DNA of 64,000 nt from Ceratothoa steindachneri (lineage: Eukaryota; Arthropoda; Malacostraca; Isopoda; Cymothoidae). The notes under the pieces were generated by a model. The model saw only the letters and a program-made list of their open reading frames with translations. It made no database searches and was not told the DNA's origin. The first letter of the stretch is position 1, and every line of letters starts with the position of its first letter. A program made the position numbers and the translations under genes. This document shows, piece by piece, positions 24,394 to 34,294 of the stretch. The stretch lies in contig OZ018321.1 in NCBI GenBank assembly GCA_963969495.1, forward strand, positions 108,639,212 to 108,703,211, written 5' to 3'.

Positions 24394-25271
24394 GCTGGGC
24401 GAATTTTTCGTACGCTGTGGCACTGCCTTACTACCTCCTGAAGAGCGTTGTTTATTCACGCGTGCATATAGAAAGAAAGACTTTTGAGCCTTCGCTATCT
24501 AAGAACGCGACTCTGTCCTGGGTGTCTTTAGGAGCCTAGTCGATCTGCAAAGATTTAACATATCTTTTCGCTGCGAAGTAGGAGAAAAATGATGGGCTAA
24601 ATACCCTCGTTGCTCCCGTCCAACGACCTGCGTGGGAACCTGCTCGGATGACTGCCCTTCATTAATTTCGTCTTAACTATGTCGGCCACTTGGACTGGCA
24701 TAATTAAGGGCTTGCGTGGAAACTGGTTTGAGGCCTATCCCACAGCAGAAGCACAAGTCAGAAATTCTCTCGAATTTGGGGCAAAACTGCGAGTCCCGGA
24801 CGGAGGAGAAATCCTCATTGCCCGGGGGACCCGGCCAGAATCATAGAGGGAGTTACACCCGTCTCTATGTAGTTGGATGCAGTTTTGGCGTACGTACCCG
24901 TGAGGGGGTGGCACAAACTTAGCGGTCGTTGATTCGGCCGCTATGCATTAAGTCCACCAAGCTCAACCCTCTGAGGTCCCCACTCGAGAACCATCCCCCA
25001 TCCAACATCCCCCCTCATCCCGGCACCATCCGAGCGGGGAAACAACAGGAAACTGGACGGGAGCACTTTTCTCACGTCGTTTCAAACCAAACCCTTGACT
25101 TTACCTCCTTTTTCACATATCACTTTTTTCACATACAAAATTTTCACATATAATTTTCACACATAAAAATAATTCAAGAAAGAAGAGAGAAGAGAGAAGA
25201 CGTCGGCGACGATGGAGGCCCTCCCTAAGAGGGTCCCCCTACGGACCTTACCTGGCAAAAAGACCCCTGAG
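24394..25271 (+). mobile_element. G2: family 2 5' UTR and first ORF1 codons, inverted orientation
   Basis: Plus-strand copy of the 5' end of a young family 2 element, starting exactly at the family 5' terminus (GCTGGGCGAATTTTTCGTAC) and breaking off 20 codons into ORF1. The family hairpin is at 24842-24869. Because only the 5' end is present, this cannot be an ordinary 5'-truncated insertion. It must be the end of a larger element cut by a rearrangement. Confidence 0.85.
25212..25271 (+). pseudogene. First 20 codons of family 2 ORF1
   Basis: ATG at 25212 opens MEALPKRVPLRTLPGKKTPE in one frame. This gives the best view of the true family 2 ORF1 start. The RVPL segment aligns with RVPLKL near the ORF1 start of element I and RIPLRV in L. 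The frame is cut at the junction with N. Confidence 0.8.
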
Positions 25272-25430
25272 GATGATATATTTATTATTAGAAAAAGCAT
25301 AAGACATTACAATAAATTAATATATATAATGTATCAGTAATAGTTATGAAAAGAGAAAATACATCGCTGAGAAGGAGAAGAATTTTAGTATAAGGCAAAG
25401 GTACAGATAGAGGGGTTCTCCTGGAGCATT

Positions 25431-25838
25431 TTACGCAGGAGCTCAACTTTTTGTATTTTAATTATTAACACTTTAAATATTACCCCATAATAGGGTTTAG
25501 TTTGTATAATCTAATTAATATTTTATATTTCAATGTTTGTTTTGTATTTGCTTATTAATTATTTAAACACTTAAGTTCACATTATTTTTGCCTATCGGTA
25601 TCTATTAATTATTTACGCAGGAGCTCAACTTTTTGTATTTTAATTATTAACACTTTAAATATTACCCCATAATAGGGTTTAGTTTGTATAATCTAATTAA
25701 TATTTTATATTTCAATGTTTGTTTTGTATTTGCTTATTAATTATTTAAACACTTAAGTTCACATTATTTTTGCCTATCGGTATCTATTAATTATTTAAAC
25801 ACTTAAGTTCACATTATTTTTGCCTATCGGTATCTATT
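25431..25838. repeat. 182-bp tandem repeat in the AT-rich region of N
   Basis: Two essentially identical 182-base units (25431-25612 and from 25613), each starting TTACGCAGGAGCTC, followed by a partial third copy of about 50 bases that repeats the unit's end (CACTTAAGTTCACATT block). Near-identity implies recent duplication. Confidence 0.9.
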
Positions 25839-26051
25839 ACATTCGTTTATAATTATGTCTATATTTATCTAACCACTTTAGACTTGTCCACTACGTTATT
25901 ATTCCACATTTACCTTTGCTATTTTCTATTTTTAACATTTGTTTTTAATGCACACTTTTTACTACTTAGTACTTAGCGTACTCTCACTTTTTAATTTGTT
26001 AACTTATCAATAATGAACTAATTGATTTGTTAACTTATTAATATTGTATTT

Positions 26052-26115
26052 ACATTTAATCATTTGTTTTATTTTTGGCCACCATTTAATCATTTGTTTT
26101 ATTTTTGGCCACCAC
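26052..26115. repeat. 30-bp tandem repeat, two copies
   Basis: A 30-base unit containing CATTTAATCATTTG and ending TTGGCCAC occurs twice in direct succession. A looser repeat of about 105 bases, ending TTTGACACTTT, follows at about 26200-26410. Confidence 0.8.
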
Positions 26116-26405
26116 AACTTAGTTGCTTATGTTTTAGAATTGTACACTTTTTAAATCACATATAAATTAGTAGTATAAGTAACTATATTTATAATTATTT
26201 GCTTATGCACCGTTTTGACCTTATTATTATTTACATATTCACTTTGTGTATTAATTTACTTATTAAACCTATATTAATTTTAATCTTTCGACTTTCACTT
26301 TTGATGTTTGACACTTTATACTTATTCACTTTCTGTATTAATTTACGTATTAAATATATATTAGCTTTAATCTTTCGACACTCCCTTTTTATTGTTTGAC
26401 ACTTT

Positions 26406-27389
26406 TTACACAATGTCCGACGTTTTCATTCCGCTTTTTATACGTTTGAAGGTCGCCACGTTGACCGTGTGAAGGCTCGTGTCTGGAATGTAAATGGTTC
26501 CGCTACACATTAGACCTTCGATTTCTCTTGGGGACCAGGGTCCCTCGAAGGTCCATTTAAAGTCCCCGTTACGAATTCCATGCACTATTTTTAGTTGATT
26601 GCCTTTTTCAGGACGCCGGTTGATGCTACCGAAGATCTTCAGTTTAAGTTCCTCTCCGTCGAAGAAAAGCCCTTTTTCAAGGACTTCGGTTCTTTCGGTG
26701 AGAGGCACTCCTGGATAACTTTCGTCATCCTCTGAACAATCGTCGGTTTCCGTCCGTCCATCTTCTTCTTCTTTTGTTGTTGTTTTAACGTTTCTCTTCT
26801 TGCGTTTTGGCTTTTTTGGGCTGCTTCTGGGGGGAGTTGGGTTTTTATCCATTTCCTGGCTATCTTTTTCTTTATTTTTGGCGATCTCTGGTTGCTTTTT
26901 CCCTTCATCTTGTTTGGGCTTTTCCGCTGGTGTTACCGTTGGTGCATCCACAAACTTGATGTTAAGGACATCCTGAGATGCTGGGTTCGGGGGGAACCAT
27001 AATTTCTTCTTTACTCCATTATGTTGGAGCATGGTATTTAGCTCCTCCGAAAAGCTTCCCGGGCGTGCAAGGTTCGCCAAGTGGGCGACGATGACCATAG
27101 TCATGATTTCCTTGCACTCCATAGGAAGGACCAGTTTCGGGGAAGCTCTTTCTGGCGAGATCGTCGGTGGTTGGGCAGAGGCTGCTGCGGCGTAAGACCC
27201 TGCGCTAGACTTTACCTCCTTTTCCAGTTTCAACTTTTGTCGTTTTTCTCGGATTTTTTCTTTGCGAAGGGGGCATCTCATGGCAAGAGCCCTGTGTTCC
27301 CCTCCGCAGTTCGCACATTTTTCCTTTTCTTCCTTGCATTCTCTCCAACCGTGGCCGGTTCGAGAGCATGCCGCGCAGGTTTGCTCTTT
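26406..27389 (-). CDS. Gag-like ORF1 of element N, 5' partial
   Basis: Open from the junction at about 27389 to TAA at 26406-26408. First come the second and third zinc knuckles (CAACSRTGHGWREC and CANCGGEHRALAMRC), then a basic region (RKEKIREKRQK), then the conserved IVAHLANLARPGSFSEELN block shared with L and I Gag. A lysine/proline-rich and acidic linker follows (NPTPPRSSPKKPKRKKR, then EEEDGRTETDDCSEDDE). The last domain, of about 85 residues, begins GEELKLKIFGSIN and has counterparts at the C-termini of L and I Gag but not family 2. The first knuckle and N-terminus are missing. Uninterrupted, so fairly young. Confidence 0.75.
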   Translation of the reverse strand, partial: KEQTCAACSRTGHGWRECKEEKEKCANCGGEHRALAMRCPLRKEKIREKRQKLKLEKEVKSSAGSYAAAASAQPPTISPERASPKLVLPMECKEIMTMVIVAHLANLARPGSFSEELNTMLQHNGVKKKLWFPPNPASQDVLNIKFVDAPTVTPAEKPKQDEGKKQPEIAKNKEKDSQEMDKNPTPPRSSPKKPKRKKRNVKTTTKEEEDGRTETDDCSEDDESYPGVPLTERTEVLEKGLFFDGEELKLKIFGSINRRPEKGNQLKIVHGIRNGDFKWTFEGPWSPREIEGLMCSGTIYIPDTSLHTVNVATFKRIKSGMKTSDIV

Positions 27390-27434
27390 GTTCTTGTGAT
27401 TGATCTTATTTTCACAGGTTTCTTTATTCTCATT

Positions 27435-29273
27435 TTACGCATAGAACGGCACTTCGTCTCCGCCAGCCACTCGGTTGGCGGAGCTGGGGAATCTGGGGCG
27501 ACATTCAGCTCTTCTGTTCTGGTTAATCATCTGGGTGATTTCATCACTCAGTTCACGATTAACCAGATCCTGCATTTTCCAGGTCCGTTCTTCTATGACT
27601 TTGTTAATGGGAATTATCCCCGCCTCTCTGTGCAGGTCTTCTTGCCGTCTTCTTTCATGCCTGCGTGTACCCGTTATTAGGTACATGCATTTATTTTGCA
27701 CTACTTGAAGACGCCTCTTTTGTGTTTTTGAGACACATGAGAGGGTGGAGGCGGGGTAAAGCAACGTAGATCTTACAAGGGCATTGTAGATCTTCTTCTT
27801 GTTGCTTTCACGTAGATTTCTGAAGCTGTATAGAGTTCTGACAGCGGACGAGGCTCGAGAAAATCGTTCTTCGACGTGCTTTTTGTACTCGGTAGAGGTG
27901 ATTTTCATACCGAGTACATTGCATTCGTTGGTGTAGGGGTATCGCGTATCCCCCACACGCACGTCTGCCCTTGTGGTTCGTCCGATGGGGACCACCTTGA
28001 ATTTCTCCTGGTTTGTTCTTATTTTCCACTGAGCCTCGTAGTTGTTAAGGTTCGCGATTTCCATCGCTGTCATGCGAGCTTGCCACGGCGCATGCCTCCA
28101 TGGAGATACGATTATCTGGCTGAAATCATCGGCGTATTGAATATTGAGGGAATTGGGGTACACAGGGTCTGGGACGTCGGCGGTGTATATCGAGTAAAGG
28201 GTGGGGGAAAGACACCCCCCCTGCGGGAGGCCCGCAGTGAGCGGAAACTTTGGTCCGTCCGTGCACCCTAGACTGACATACGCCGCTCTCTCCATGACAT
28301 AGTCACAGAGAGTTCTTTCTAAGTTTTCACTTAGACCCAGCCTTAAGATCTTATACTGCATGCCTCGCTGCCACACCTTATCAAACGCCTTTGACACATC
28401 CCGACAAACGATATCCACATAACTCCTGTCCCGTTTGGCTTGGGAAAGCTTTTCCGTTATGACATTAATTGCCATTTCCGTACTTCGCTTCTTTCTAAAC
28501 CCGAATTGGCAAGGGTTGTAGAGGGAGTTTTCTTCCAGGTGAGACACCAGTCTTCCGTTGAGGATCTTCTCAAAGAGTTTCCCGCCAAATTCCAGGAGTG
28601 AAATTGGGCGGTAGCTCTCTCTCAACGTAGGGTCCTTTCCATGCTTGGGCAAAAAGATCATCTTTGCCGTTTTGTAAGCATCTGGAAAGTACCCTGTATT
28701 CAGACATGCGTTGAAAATTCGTCTCATTCCTTCGATGATGTTGGCTGGTGCCTTTTCGAAGTTAAGCTTCGTAAGCCCCGATCGGCCTGGGGCTTTCTGT
28801 CGGAATGAGCGGAGTGCGCCAAGGATCTCTTCTTCTGTGATCTCGGCGTCTCCGTCACGCAGTCTATCCACCTGGTGATGAGGATGCGTTCGATGTATTT
28901 CCGTGTTAAGCTCGTCTACGATGTTATTTTCGAACTCTATATCAAAATCTTCGTTTTCTTCTTCCGATATGCTGAAGGTTTTTTCCCAATAACGCCGGAA
29001 TATCACTTCGATGATATTATTTGCAGTTTCAATGGATCCATCTTCTTTTTGGATTTCCATTTTCTTCTTTTTTCCAGATGATCCTCTGAGACTTTTGACT
29101 TTCTTCCAAAAGTCCTTGGGGGATGCATCTTGATCGAGGCTCTCGATCACATCGTCCCATTGTCTCTGTTGTTGTTCGAGGATCAGCTGGTTGAGCTCTT
29201 CCTTGATCTCTCTACTTCGTTGTAGCGAGTCAAATGTTGCATTTGTTATATTTAACTCGTACATAACTCTCAA
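27435..29273 (-). CDS. RT portion of family 2 ORF2, element H1
   Basis: An intact 612-codon frame from the first Met after the EN stop to the VPFYA end. It carries a basic/coiled linker (RSREIKEELNQLILEQQQ) and then the RT core: RQKAPGRSGLTK, SYRPISLLEFGG, CQFGFRKKRSTEM, DVSKAFDKVW (first catalytic aspartate), GLPQGGCLSPTLY, and YADD at 28125-28136. The thumb and C-terminal region end the protein. It polymerises cDNA on a nicked target. In this copy EN is in another frame (stop at 29278-29280), so the 612-residue unit would need independent initiation, frameshifting, or is not made. Confidence 0.85.
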   Translation of the reverse strand: MRVMYELNITNATFDSLQRSREIKEELNQLILEQQQRQWDDVIESLDQDASPKDFWKKVKSLRGSSGKKKKMEIQKEDGSIETANNIIEVIFRRYWEKTFSISEEENEDFDIEFENNIVDELNTEIHRTHPHHQVDRLRDGDAEITEEEILGALRSFRQKAPGRSGLTKLNFEKAPANIIEGMRRIFNACLNTGYFPDAYKTAKMIFLPKHGKDPTLRESYRPISLLEFGGKLFEKILNGRLVSHLEENSLYNPCQFGFRKKRSTEMAINVITEKLSQAKRDRSYVDIVCRDVSKAFDKVWQRGMQYKILRLGLSENLERTLCDYVMERAAYVSLGCTDGPKFPLTAGLPQGGCLSPTLYSIYTADVPDPVYPNSLNIQYADDFSQIIVSPWRHAPWQARMTAMEIANLNNYEAQWKIRTNQEKFKVVPIGRTTRADVRVGDTRYPYTNECNVLGMKITSTEYKKHVEERFSRASSAVRTLYSFRNLRESNKKKIYNALVRSTLLYPASTLSCVSKTQKRRLQVVQNKCMYLITGTRRHERRRQEDLHREAGIIPINKVIEERTWKMQDLVNRELSDEITQMINQNRRAECRPRFPSSANRVAGGDEVPFYA

Positions 29274-29277
29274 TTCT

Positions 29278-30174
29278 CTATAAAGATCTTTTTATATACC
29301 CAGTCCACCTGTATGAGGAGATGGTTTTATACTGGGTTTTGGGGATGCAAGCCCTATCTGCAATAATTAGATGTTCGTTGAGGTCGTCGAGTGCCTCTTC
29401 TATCTCCTCGAGAATTGCCTCGTCCAGATCTGGTGGGCGATAGGCCTCGAGGAGACCAGCGTACCGTGCCCAGTCGGCTCTCCTGTAGTCTTTTCTGACT
29501 GGAGCTGGGACTTGTATAGGGTTCCTATTGATGGTGAGTAGGATCCCTATATGATCACTACATGGTACCTGGACTGGTTCCATGTAGTAATTGAACGGCA
29601 GCTGACGATTAGCCAGACAAATTTCTGGTTTTGTGGCACTTCTTCCTCGAGTATAGGTTGGGAAGTCCGGGCCTATTCTATGGACCATGTTTCGGTCCAT
29701 TATAGTTTCCAGGCACCTTCCAATTCCATTGAAGGTCCTGTACCCAGAATCCTGACATCTGGCATTAAGGTCCCCCATTAATATGGTGGGGGTCCTTCTG
29801 CCAAATAGGCCAGAGAGAGAATGAATCGGTAAATATTCTTGTCTCGGCGGCTGGTACCCGGTGGCGATGACCAGCTTTCCTATATCGAGTTCGACCTCTA
29901 TTGCAAGATAGGATTCTTCCAAGTTTCTTATGGGTCTATACTTGATCCCTCTTTTGATGGCGATGGCGGCACCGTCGTACCGCTCTTGAGAGTAATTCGT
30001 GATTAACACGTCGTAGTTCCAGATCTTAATTTCAGAACTACGAGTGTCAATCCCGTGTTCAGAAATCAAGATGACATCTGCATCTATTTCCCTGAACACA
30101 TTTCCGTAGAGAGTTCTTTTGTTTGTCCAGCCATTGGTGTTTATTTCCATGATTCTTAGTGAGTTCCGCTCCAT
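29278..30174 (-). CDS. EN portion of family 2 ORF2, element H1
   Basis: A 298-codon frame starting MERNSLRIMEINTNGW. Apurinic-type endonuclease with the asparagine of motif I (NTNGW, residues 12-16), the metal-binding glutamate in ISEHGID (E39), YQPPRQE, GDLNARC (about 134-140) and SDHIGI (206-211), so the catalytic set looks complete. It would nick the target to prime reverse transcription. It ends at TAG 29278-29280 after YIKRSL, where older copies B and F read YMKELYREL, because of one extra base. ORF1 ends 11 bases upstream. Confidence 0.85.
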   Translation of the reverse strand: MERNSLRIMEINTNGWTNKRTLYGNVFREIDADVILISEHGIDTRSSEIKIWNYDVLITNYSQERYDGAAIAIKRGIKYRPIRNLEESYLAIEVELDIGKLVIATGYQPPRQEYLPIHSLSGLFGRRTPTILMGDLNARCQDSGYRTFNGIGRCLETIMDRNMVHRIGPDFPTYTRGRSATKPEICLANRQLPFNYYMEPVQVPCSDHIGILLTINRNPIQVPAPVRKDYRRADWARYAGLLEAYRPPDLDEAILEEIEEALDDLNEHLIIADRACIPKTQYKTISSYRWTGYIKRSL

Positions 30175-30185
30175 GGTAAGATCAG

Positions 30186-31442
30186 TTACCTATGTTTCTT
30201 CTTTATCTTCTTACTCTTGGGCACCTGTGGGGCGGGTCTGGGGTGCCCAGGCTTTTCCTTCTTCGGGGGAGGACTGGGAGTTTTTGATCGACTCTTTGTC
30301 GCTCTAGTGCGAGTGCATGGGCCCTCGTCACTATCCGAAGAAGTGGTTTCATCGTCTTCATTTGCTTCGTCTTCTTCTTCTGAATCTTCTGATGGTGGAG
30401 ATTTTATGACTTCTTTTAGTCCTGTGGCTTTTGCTTCGGTGCTATTGTTCTTGATGACACTGTCCTTGTATGCCTTAGAGCATTCTGGATCATCAGGAAC
30501 GATGATGGAAGGAAGGTTGTTGGCCTTTAGCAGCGCGTTCAGTACCCGGTTGTAGCATCCGGGTTTGACCGCGTTTGCCACGTTTGCATGAGTAATGCAA
30601 ATAAGGATCTTCGCACTGAGGTCGTTTGTAAAGACCATAGGTGAGGGGGTTGCCATTGTTGAGGCCATCCCTTCACTTTTCTTTAAAGTGCTCGCGTAGG
30701 TGTGACTTTTTTTCTTCTTTTCTTCCTCTTCCTTTTTCTAATTATGTCCTTCCTCCTTGGGCAGTTCAGGGCCATCGTTCGATGGGGCTCCTTGCAGTTC
30801 ATGCATTTCTTCTCCTGGCCCTTACAGGCGTCATAGCGAAGACCCTGCGTGGCACATTCACTGCACCAGGTTGTGCCTTTTGGGGGACAGTTAGCGGTTG
30901 TGTGGTCTTCGAGGGCATAACATACGAAGCACATTTGAATATTGTGATATTTCTCGTGCTCTATATTTGCTCCTGGGATCCTCATATTGAAAATGAGGAG
31001 TCCCTCGGTTGCCGCCTTGTGGGCCATTTCGGTCGTATTGAAAGTTACCTTGAAAACATGGGTGTGATCTCTGAACTTGATCACCTCCCTTATTTTCGCC
31101 CAATTGTGGTTTTTCTCAATTTCAGTTTTAATTTCTGCGGGGGAGTTTTCGCCAACCCAGCTCTCTACTTTATGGCAAATGATGCTTCTATTCGCAGAGA
31201 TTGCTGGCGGGGTTTTGGCTTCCAGGGCCATTTGTTTGAGAACTTCGGCCCCTTCGTCAAAAAGGAGCCGGTCGATGTCCTTGGTTTCACCGCACATGGC
31301 GATGAAACCATTTGGTATGTCTATCAATTTGATGAGAGCGATCCTTAAATTTGCGAATAAGGATTCGCAAACTGTCTTCTTTTCTGGGGTCTTTTTACCG
31401 GGTAAGGTCCGTAGGGGGACCCTCTTAGATGAGGGCCTCCAT
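30186..31442 (-). pseudogene. ORF1 (Gag-like) of element H1, broken at start and middle
   Basis: The family start ATG at 31440-31442 is followed within five codons by TAA because of one extra base. The frame resumes and contains 30683-31327 (WVGENS, RDHTHVFKVTF, knuckles CFVCYALEDHTTANC, CSECATQGLRYDAC with Leu for the histidine-preceding Gly-His pair weakened, and CMNCKEPHRTMALNC). A second shift in the lysine-rich run near 30680 leads to 30186-30668 (CITHANVANAVKPGCYN block, acidic-serine linker, KSRSKTPSPPPKK tail). Not translatable as one protein. Confidence 0.82.
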
Positions 31443-32274
31443 CGTCGCCGACGTCTTCAAGACGTCGGCAACGGTTCAACGGTTCTCTTCTTTCTTGAAT
31501 TTTTTATGTGTGAAAATATATGTGAAAATTTTGTATGTGAAAAAAGTGATAAGTGGTAAAGGAGGTACAGTCAAGGGTTAGGTTTGACTCCGACGTGAGA
31601 AGAGTGCTCCCGTCCAGTTTCCTGTTGTTTCCCCGCTCGGATGGTGCCGGGATGAGGGGGGATGATGGATGGGGGATGGTTTTCGAGTGGGGACCTCAGA
31701 GGGTTGAGCTTGGTGGACTTAATGCATAGCGGCCGAATCAACGACCGCTAAGTTTGTGCCATCCCCTCACGGGTACGTACGCCAAAACTGCATCCAACTA
31801 CATAGAGACGGGTGTAACTCCCTCTATGATTCTGGCCGGGTCCCCCGGGCGATGAGGATTTCTCCTCCGTCCGGGACTCGCAGTTTTGCCCCAAATTCGA
31901 GAGAATTTCTGACTTGTGCTTCTCCTGTGGGATAGGCCTCAAACCAGTTTCCACGCAAGCCCTTAATTATGCCAGTCCAAGTGGCCGACATAGTTAAGAC
32001 GAAATTAATGAAGGGCAGTCATCCGAGCAGGTTCCCACGCAGGTCGTTGGACGGGAGCAATGAGGGTTTTTAGCCCATCATTTTTCCTCTACTTCGCAGC
32101 GAAAAGATATATTAAATCTTTGCAGATCGACTGGGCTCCTAAAGACACCCAGGACAGTCGCGTTCTTAGATGGCGAAGGCTCAAAAGTCTCTCTTTCTAT
32201 AAGCACGCGTGAATATACAACGCTCTTCAGAAGGTAGTAAGGCAGTGCTACAGCGTACGAAAAATTCGCCCAGC
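31443..32274 (-). other. Complete family 2 5' UTR (H1)
   Basis: About 830 bases from the exact 5' terminus (GCTGGGCG...) to the ORF1 ATG. The conserved hairpin is at 31801-31828. Several blocks are shared with the 5' UTR of L. A 68-residue open frame (31748-31954) is preserved in most copies but has no recognisable domain. Confidence 0.75.
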
Positions 32275-32855
32275 GTAAATGTATGACTTTGACTTTGACT
32301 TTGTATAAGTGCGGGTGCATGTGAGGGGAGACGATAGGGTGTGTGGGGGGACAGAGAAAATAGACAAGTGGAGAAGAGAGAAAGAAGTCTGGTAGAGGTG
32401 CAAAGAGATGCCTAGGGTCTGGTGATCAGACTTATCACTTTAATTTATTTTCATGGTTGTGTGAATTCATTTTTGTTGTTTTTGGTTTTTGGTAACAATT
32501 ATAAAGTTATAAAATTATAAAATTATAATTATTATGGCGTTCAAGCCATTTGTCTTAGCAACTTTAGTTTTTTATGGTTTATGTTGTGCATTGCCTGTTT
32601 TGTATATGTTTTTAAATATATTTAAGTGCGTGCTTGTTGTATTGTTTTATTGTGTGTGTATTTTAGTAGTATTATTGTTTCTTCTTTCTTCTTTCTTCTT
32701 TTGTAGATTACTTCTTTCGAAGTTCTCGTCGTAATCGGTGAGTTTTCCATTTCTTGGTAGGGTTGTCTATATCGGTAACTTGTCGTAGTAAGTTTTCGAG
32801 TTTTTTCATTGTTTTTGTGATTGATCTTATTTTCACAGGTTTCTTTATTTTCATT

Positions 32856-34163
32856 TTACGCATAGAACGGCACTTCGTCTCCGCCAGCCACTCGGTTGGC
32901 GGAGCTGGGGAATCTGGGGCGACATTCAGCTCTTCTGTTCTGGTTAATCATCTGGGTGATTTCATCACTCAGTTCACGATTAACCAGATCCTGCATTTTC
33001 CGGGTCCGTTCTTCTATGACTTTGTTAATGGGAATTAACCCCGCCTCTCTGTGCAGGTCTTCTTGCCGTCTTCTTTCATGCCTGCGTGTACCCGTTATTA
33101 GGTACATGCATTTATTTTGCACTACTTGAAGACGCCTTTTTTGTGTTTTTGAGACACATGAGAGGGTGGAGGCGGGGTAAAGCAACGTAGATCTTACAAG
33201 GGCATTGTAGATCTTCTTCTTGTTGCTTTCACGTAGATTTCTGAAGCGGTATAGAGTTCTGACAGCGGACGAGGCTCGAGAAATTCTTTCTTCGACGTGC
33301 TTTTTGTACCCGGTAGAGGTGATTTTCATACCGAGTACATTGCATTCGTTGGTGTAGGGGTATCGCGTATCCCCCACACGCACGTCTGCCCTTGAGGTGC
33401 GTCCGATGGGGACCACCTTGAATTTCTCCTGGTTTGTTCTTATTTTCCACTGAGCCTCGTAGTTGTTGAGGTTCGCGATTTCCATCGCTGTCATGCGAGC
33501 TTGCCACGGCGCATGCCTCCATGGAGATACGATTATCTGGCTGAAATCATCGGCGTATTGAATATTGAGGGAATTGGGGTACACAGGGTCTGGGACGTCG
33601 GCGGTGTATATCGAGTAAAGGGTGGGGGACAGACACCCCCCCTGCGGGAGGCCCGCAGTGAGCGGAAACTTTGGTCCGTCCGTGCACCCTAGACTGACAT
33701 ACGCCGCTCTCTCCATGACATAGTCACAGAGAGTTCTTTCTAAGTTTTCACTTAGACCCAGCCTTAAGATCTTATACTGCATGCCCCGCTGCCACACCTT
33801 ATCAAACGCCTTTGACACATGCCGACAAACGATATCCACATAACTCCTGTCCCGTTTGGCTTGGGAAAGCTTTTCCGTTATGACATTAATTGCCATTTCC
33901 GTACTTCGCTTCTTTCTAAACCCGAATTGGCAAGGGTTGTAGAGGGAGTTTTCTTCCAGGTGAGACACCAGTCTTCCGTTGAGGATCTTCTCAAAGAGTT
34001 TCCCGCCAAATTCCAGGAGTGAAATTGGGCGGTAGCTCTCTCTCAACGTAGGGTCCTTTCCATGCTTGGGCAAAAAGATCATTTTTGCCGTTTTGTAAGC
34101 ATCTGGAAAGTACCCTGTATTCAGACATGCGTTAAAAATTCGTCTCATTCCTTCGATGATGTT
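32856..34163 (-). pseudogene. RT C-terminal part of family 2 ORF2, element H2
   Basis: Open frame beginning NIIEGMRRIFNACLNTGYF at the truncation and running to VPFYA. It includes SYRPISLLEFGG, FGFRKKRSTEM, SKAFDKVW (preceded by CRHVS instead of CRDVS), GLPQGGCLSPTLY and YADDFSQ. The N-terminal RT segments, linker and EN are absent, so the fragment is inactive although it has no stop. Confidence 0.88.
34152..34163. repeat. Target-site duplication of element I, left copy
   Basis: TTCGATGATGTT, identical to 40009-40020. It belongs to H2 ORF2; the identical 12-mer on the other side of I marks the insertion. Confidence 0.9.
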
Positions 34164-34278
34164 AGTATTAGTATTAGTTGTAGAAAGTTGGGAAAAAGAG
34201 GGGGTAGATAGTGAGTACAGAGAGGGGGGGGGGCGAAAGATGCGAAAATGAAAAAAGTACTAGGTTAACAGTGTAGTT

Positions 34279-34294
34279 GCCCGGTGTACGGGCC
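34279..34294 (-). promoter_or_regulatory. Conserved 3' terminal hairpin of element I
   Basis: Stem GCCC / GGGC with a GGTGTAC-type loop on the plus strand, the same shape and loop core as hairpins near the 3' ends of families 1 and 2, C, D and X. Likely the RNA feature recognised by RT; inferred from cross-family conservation. Confidence 0.65.

Larger units (their letters stand above)
25272..27389 (-). mobile_element. Element N: Gag-only LINE-like element with AT-rich repetitive 3' region
   Basis: On the minus strand, the C-terminal two thirds of a Gag-like ORF1 (26406-27389) is followed by 1.13 kb of very AT-rich sequence with tandem repeats and no trace of EN or RT. In every other family here ORF2 starts within about 60 bases of the ORF1 stop. 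The organisation (Gag, no polymerase, long patterned 3' region) resembles HeT-A of Drosophila. The 5' part of Gag is lost at the junction with H1. Alternative: an ORF2-deleted copy joined to unrelated AT-rich DNA. Confidence 0.6.
27390..32274 (-). mobile_element. Element H1: family 2 LINE, complete 5' end, 3' UTR truncated
   Basis: Minus-strand copy with full 5' UTR (31443-32274), ORF1 (30186-31442), EN (29278-30174) and RT (27435-29273). Its 3' UTR is cut after about 45 bases at 27390, where N's Gag begins; the terminal hairpin and box are missing. Loss of a 3' end is not expected from target-primed insertion. The 5' end at 32274 is joined directly to the 3' tail of H2. Confidence 0.88.
32275..34163 (-). 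mobile_element. Element H2: family 2 LINE, truncated inside RT
   Basis: Minus-strand copy with complete 3' UTR (32275-32855; hairpin 32417-32431 GTCTG-GTGAT-CAGAC; box GGCGTTCAAGCC near 32536) and the C-terminal 430-odd codons of ORF2. The 3' tail ends in about three CAAAGT-like repeats before H1's 5' terminus. It is cut at 34163 at the same base as K. Its upstream neighbour before element I inserted was J. Confidence 0.88.

Noticed and set aside
24394..25271. Solo 5' UTR as an ordinary LINE insertion
   Set aside because: Target-primed insertion keeps 3' ends; a fragment with only a 5' end needs rearrangement, so it is listed as part of an inverted block.
25272..26405. Host intergenic AT-rich DNA
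   Set aside because: Not excluded, but it starts directly at N's Gag stop and ends at a LINE joint, so I treat it provisionally as N's 3' region.
27475..28271. Plus-strand open frames opposite RT, EN and ORF1 (for example 27475-27708, 27876-28271, 30641-31348, 43990-44391, 57036-57550)
   Set aside because: Antisense shadows of the real minus-strand frames; they recur with each copy and have no independent motif.
31748..31954. Conserved 64-68 residue open frame in the family 2 leader (also 5557, 24716, 44881, 50276)
   Set aside because: It overlaps the conserved hairpin, is shared mainly by closely related copies, has no domain and is not conserved as protein in L. Better explained as conserved non-coding RNA.
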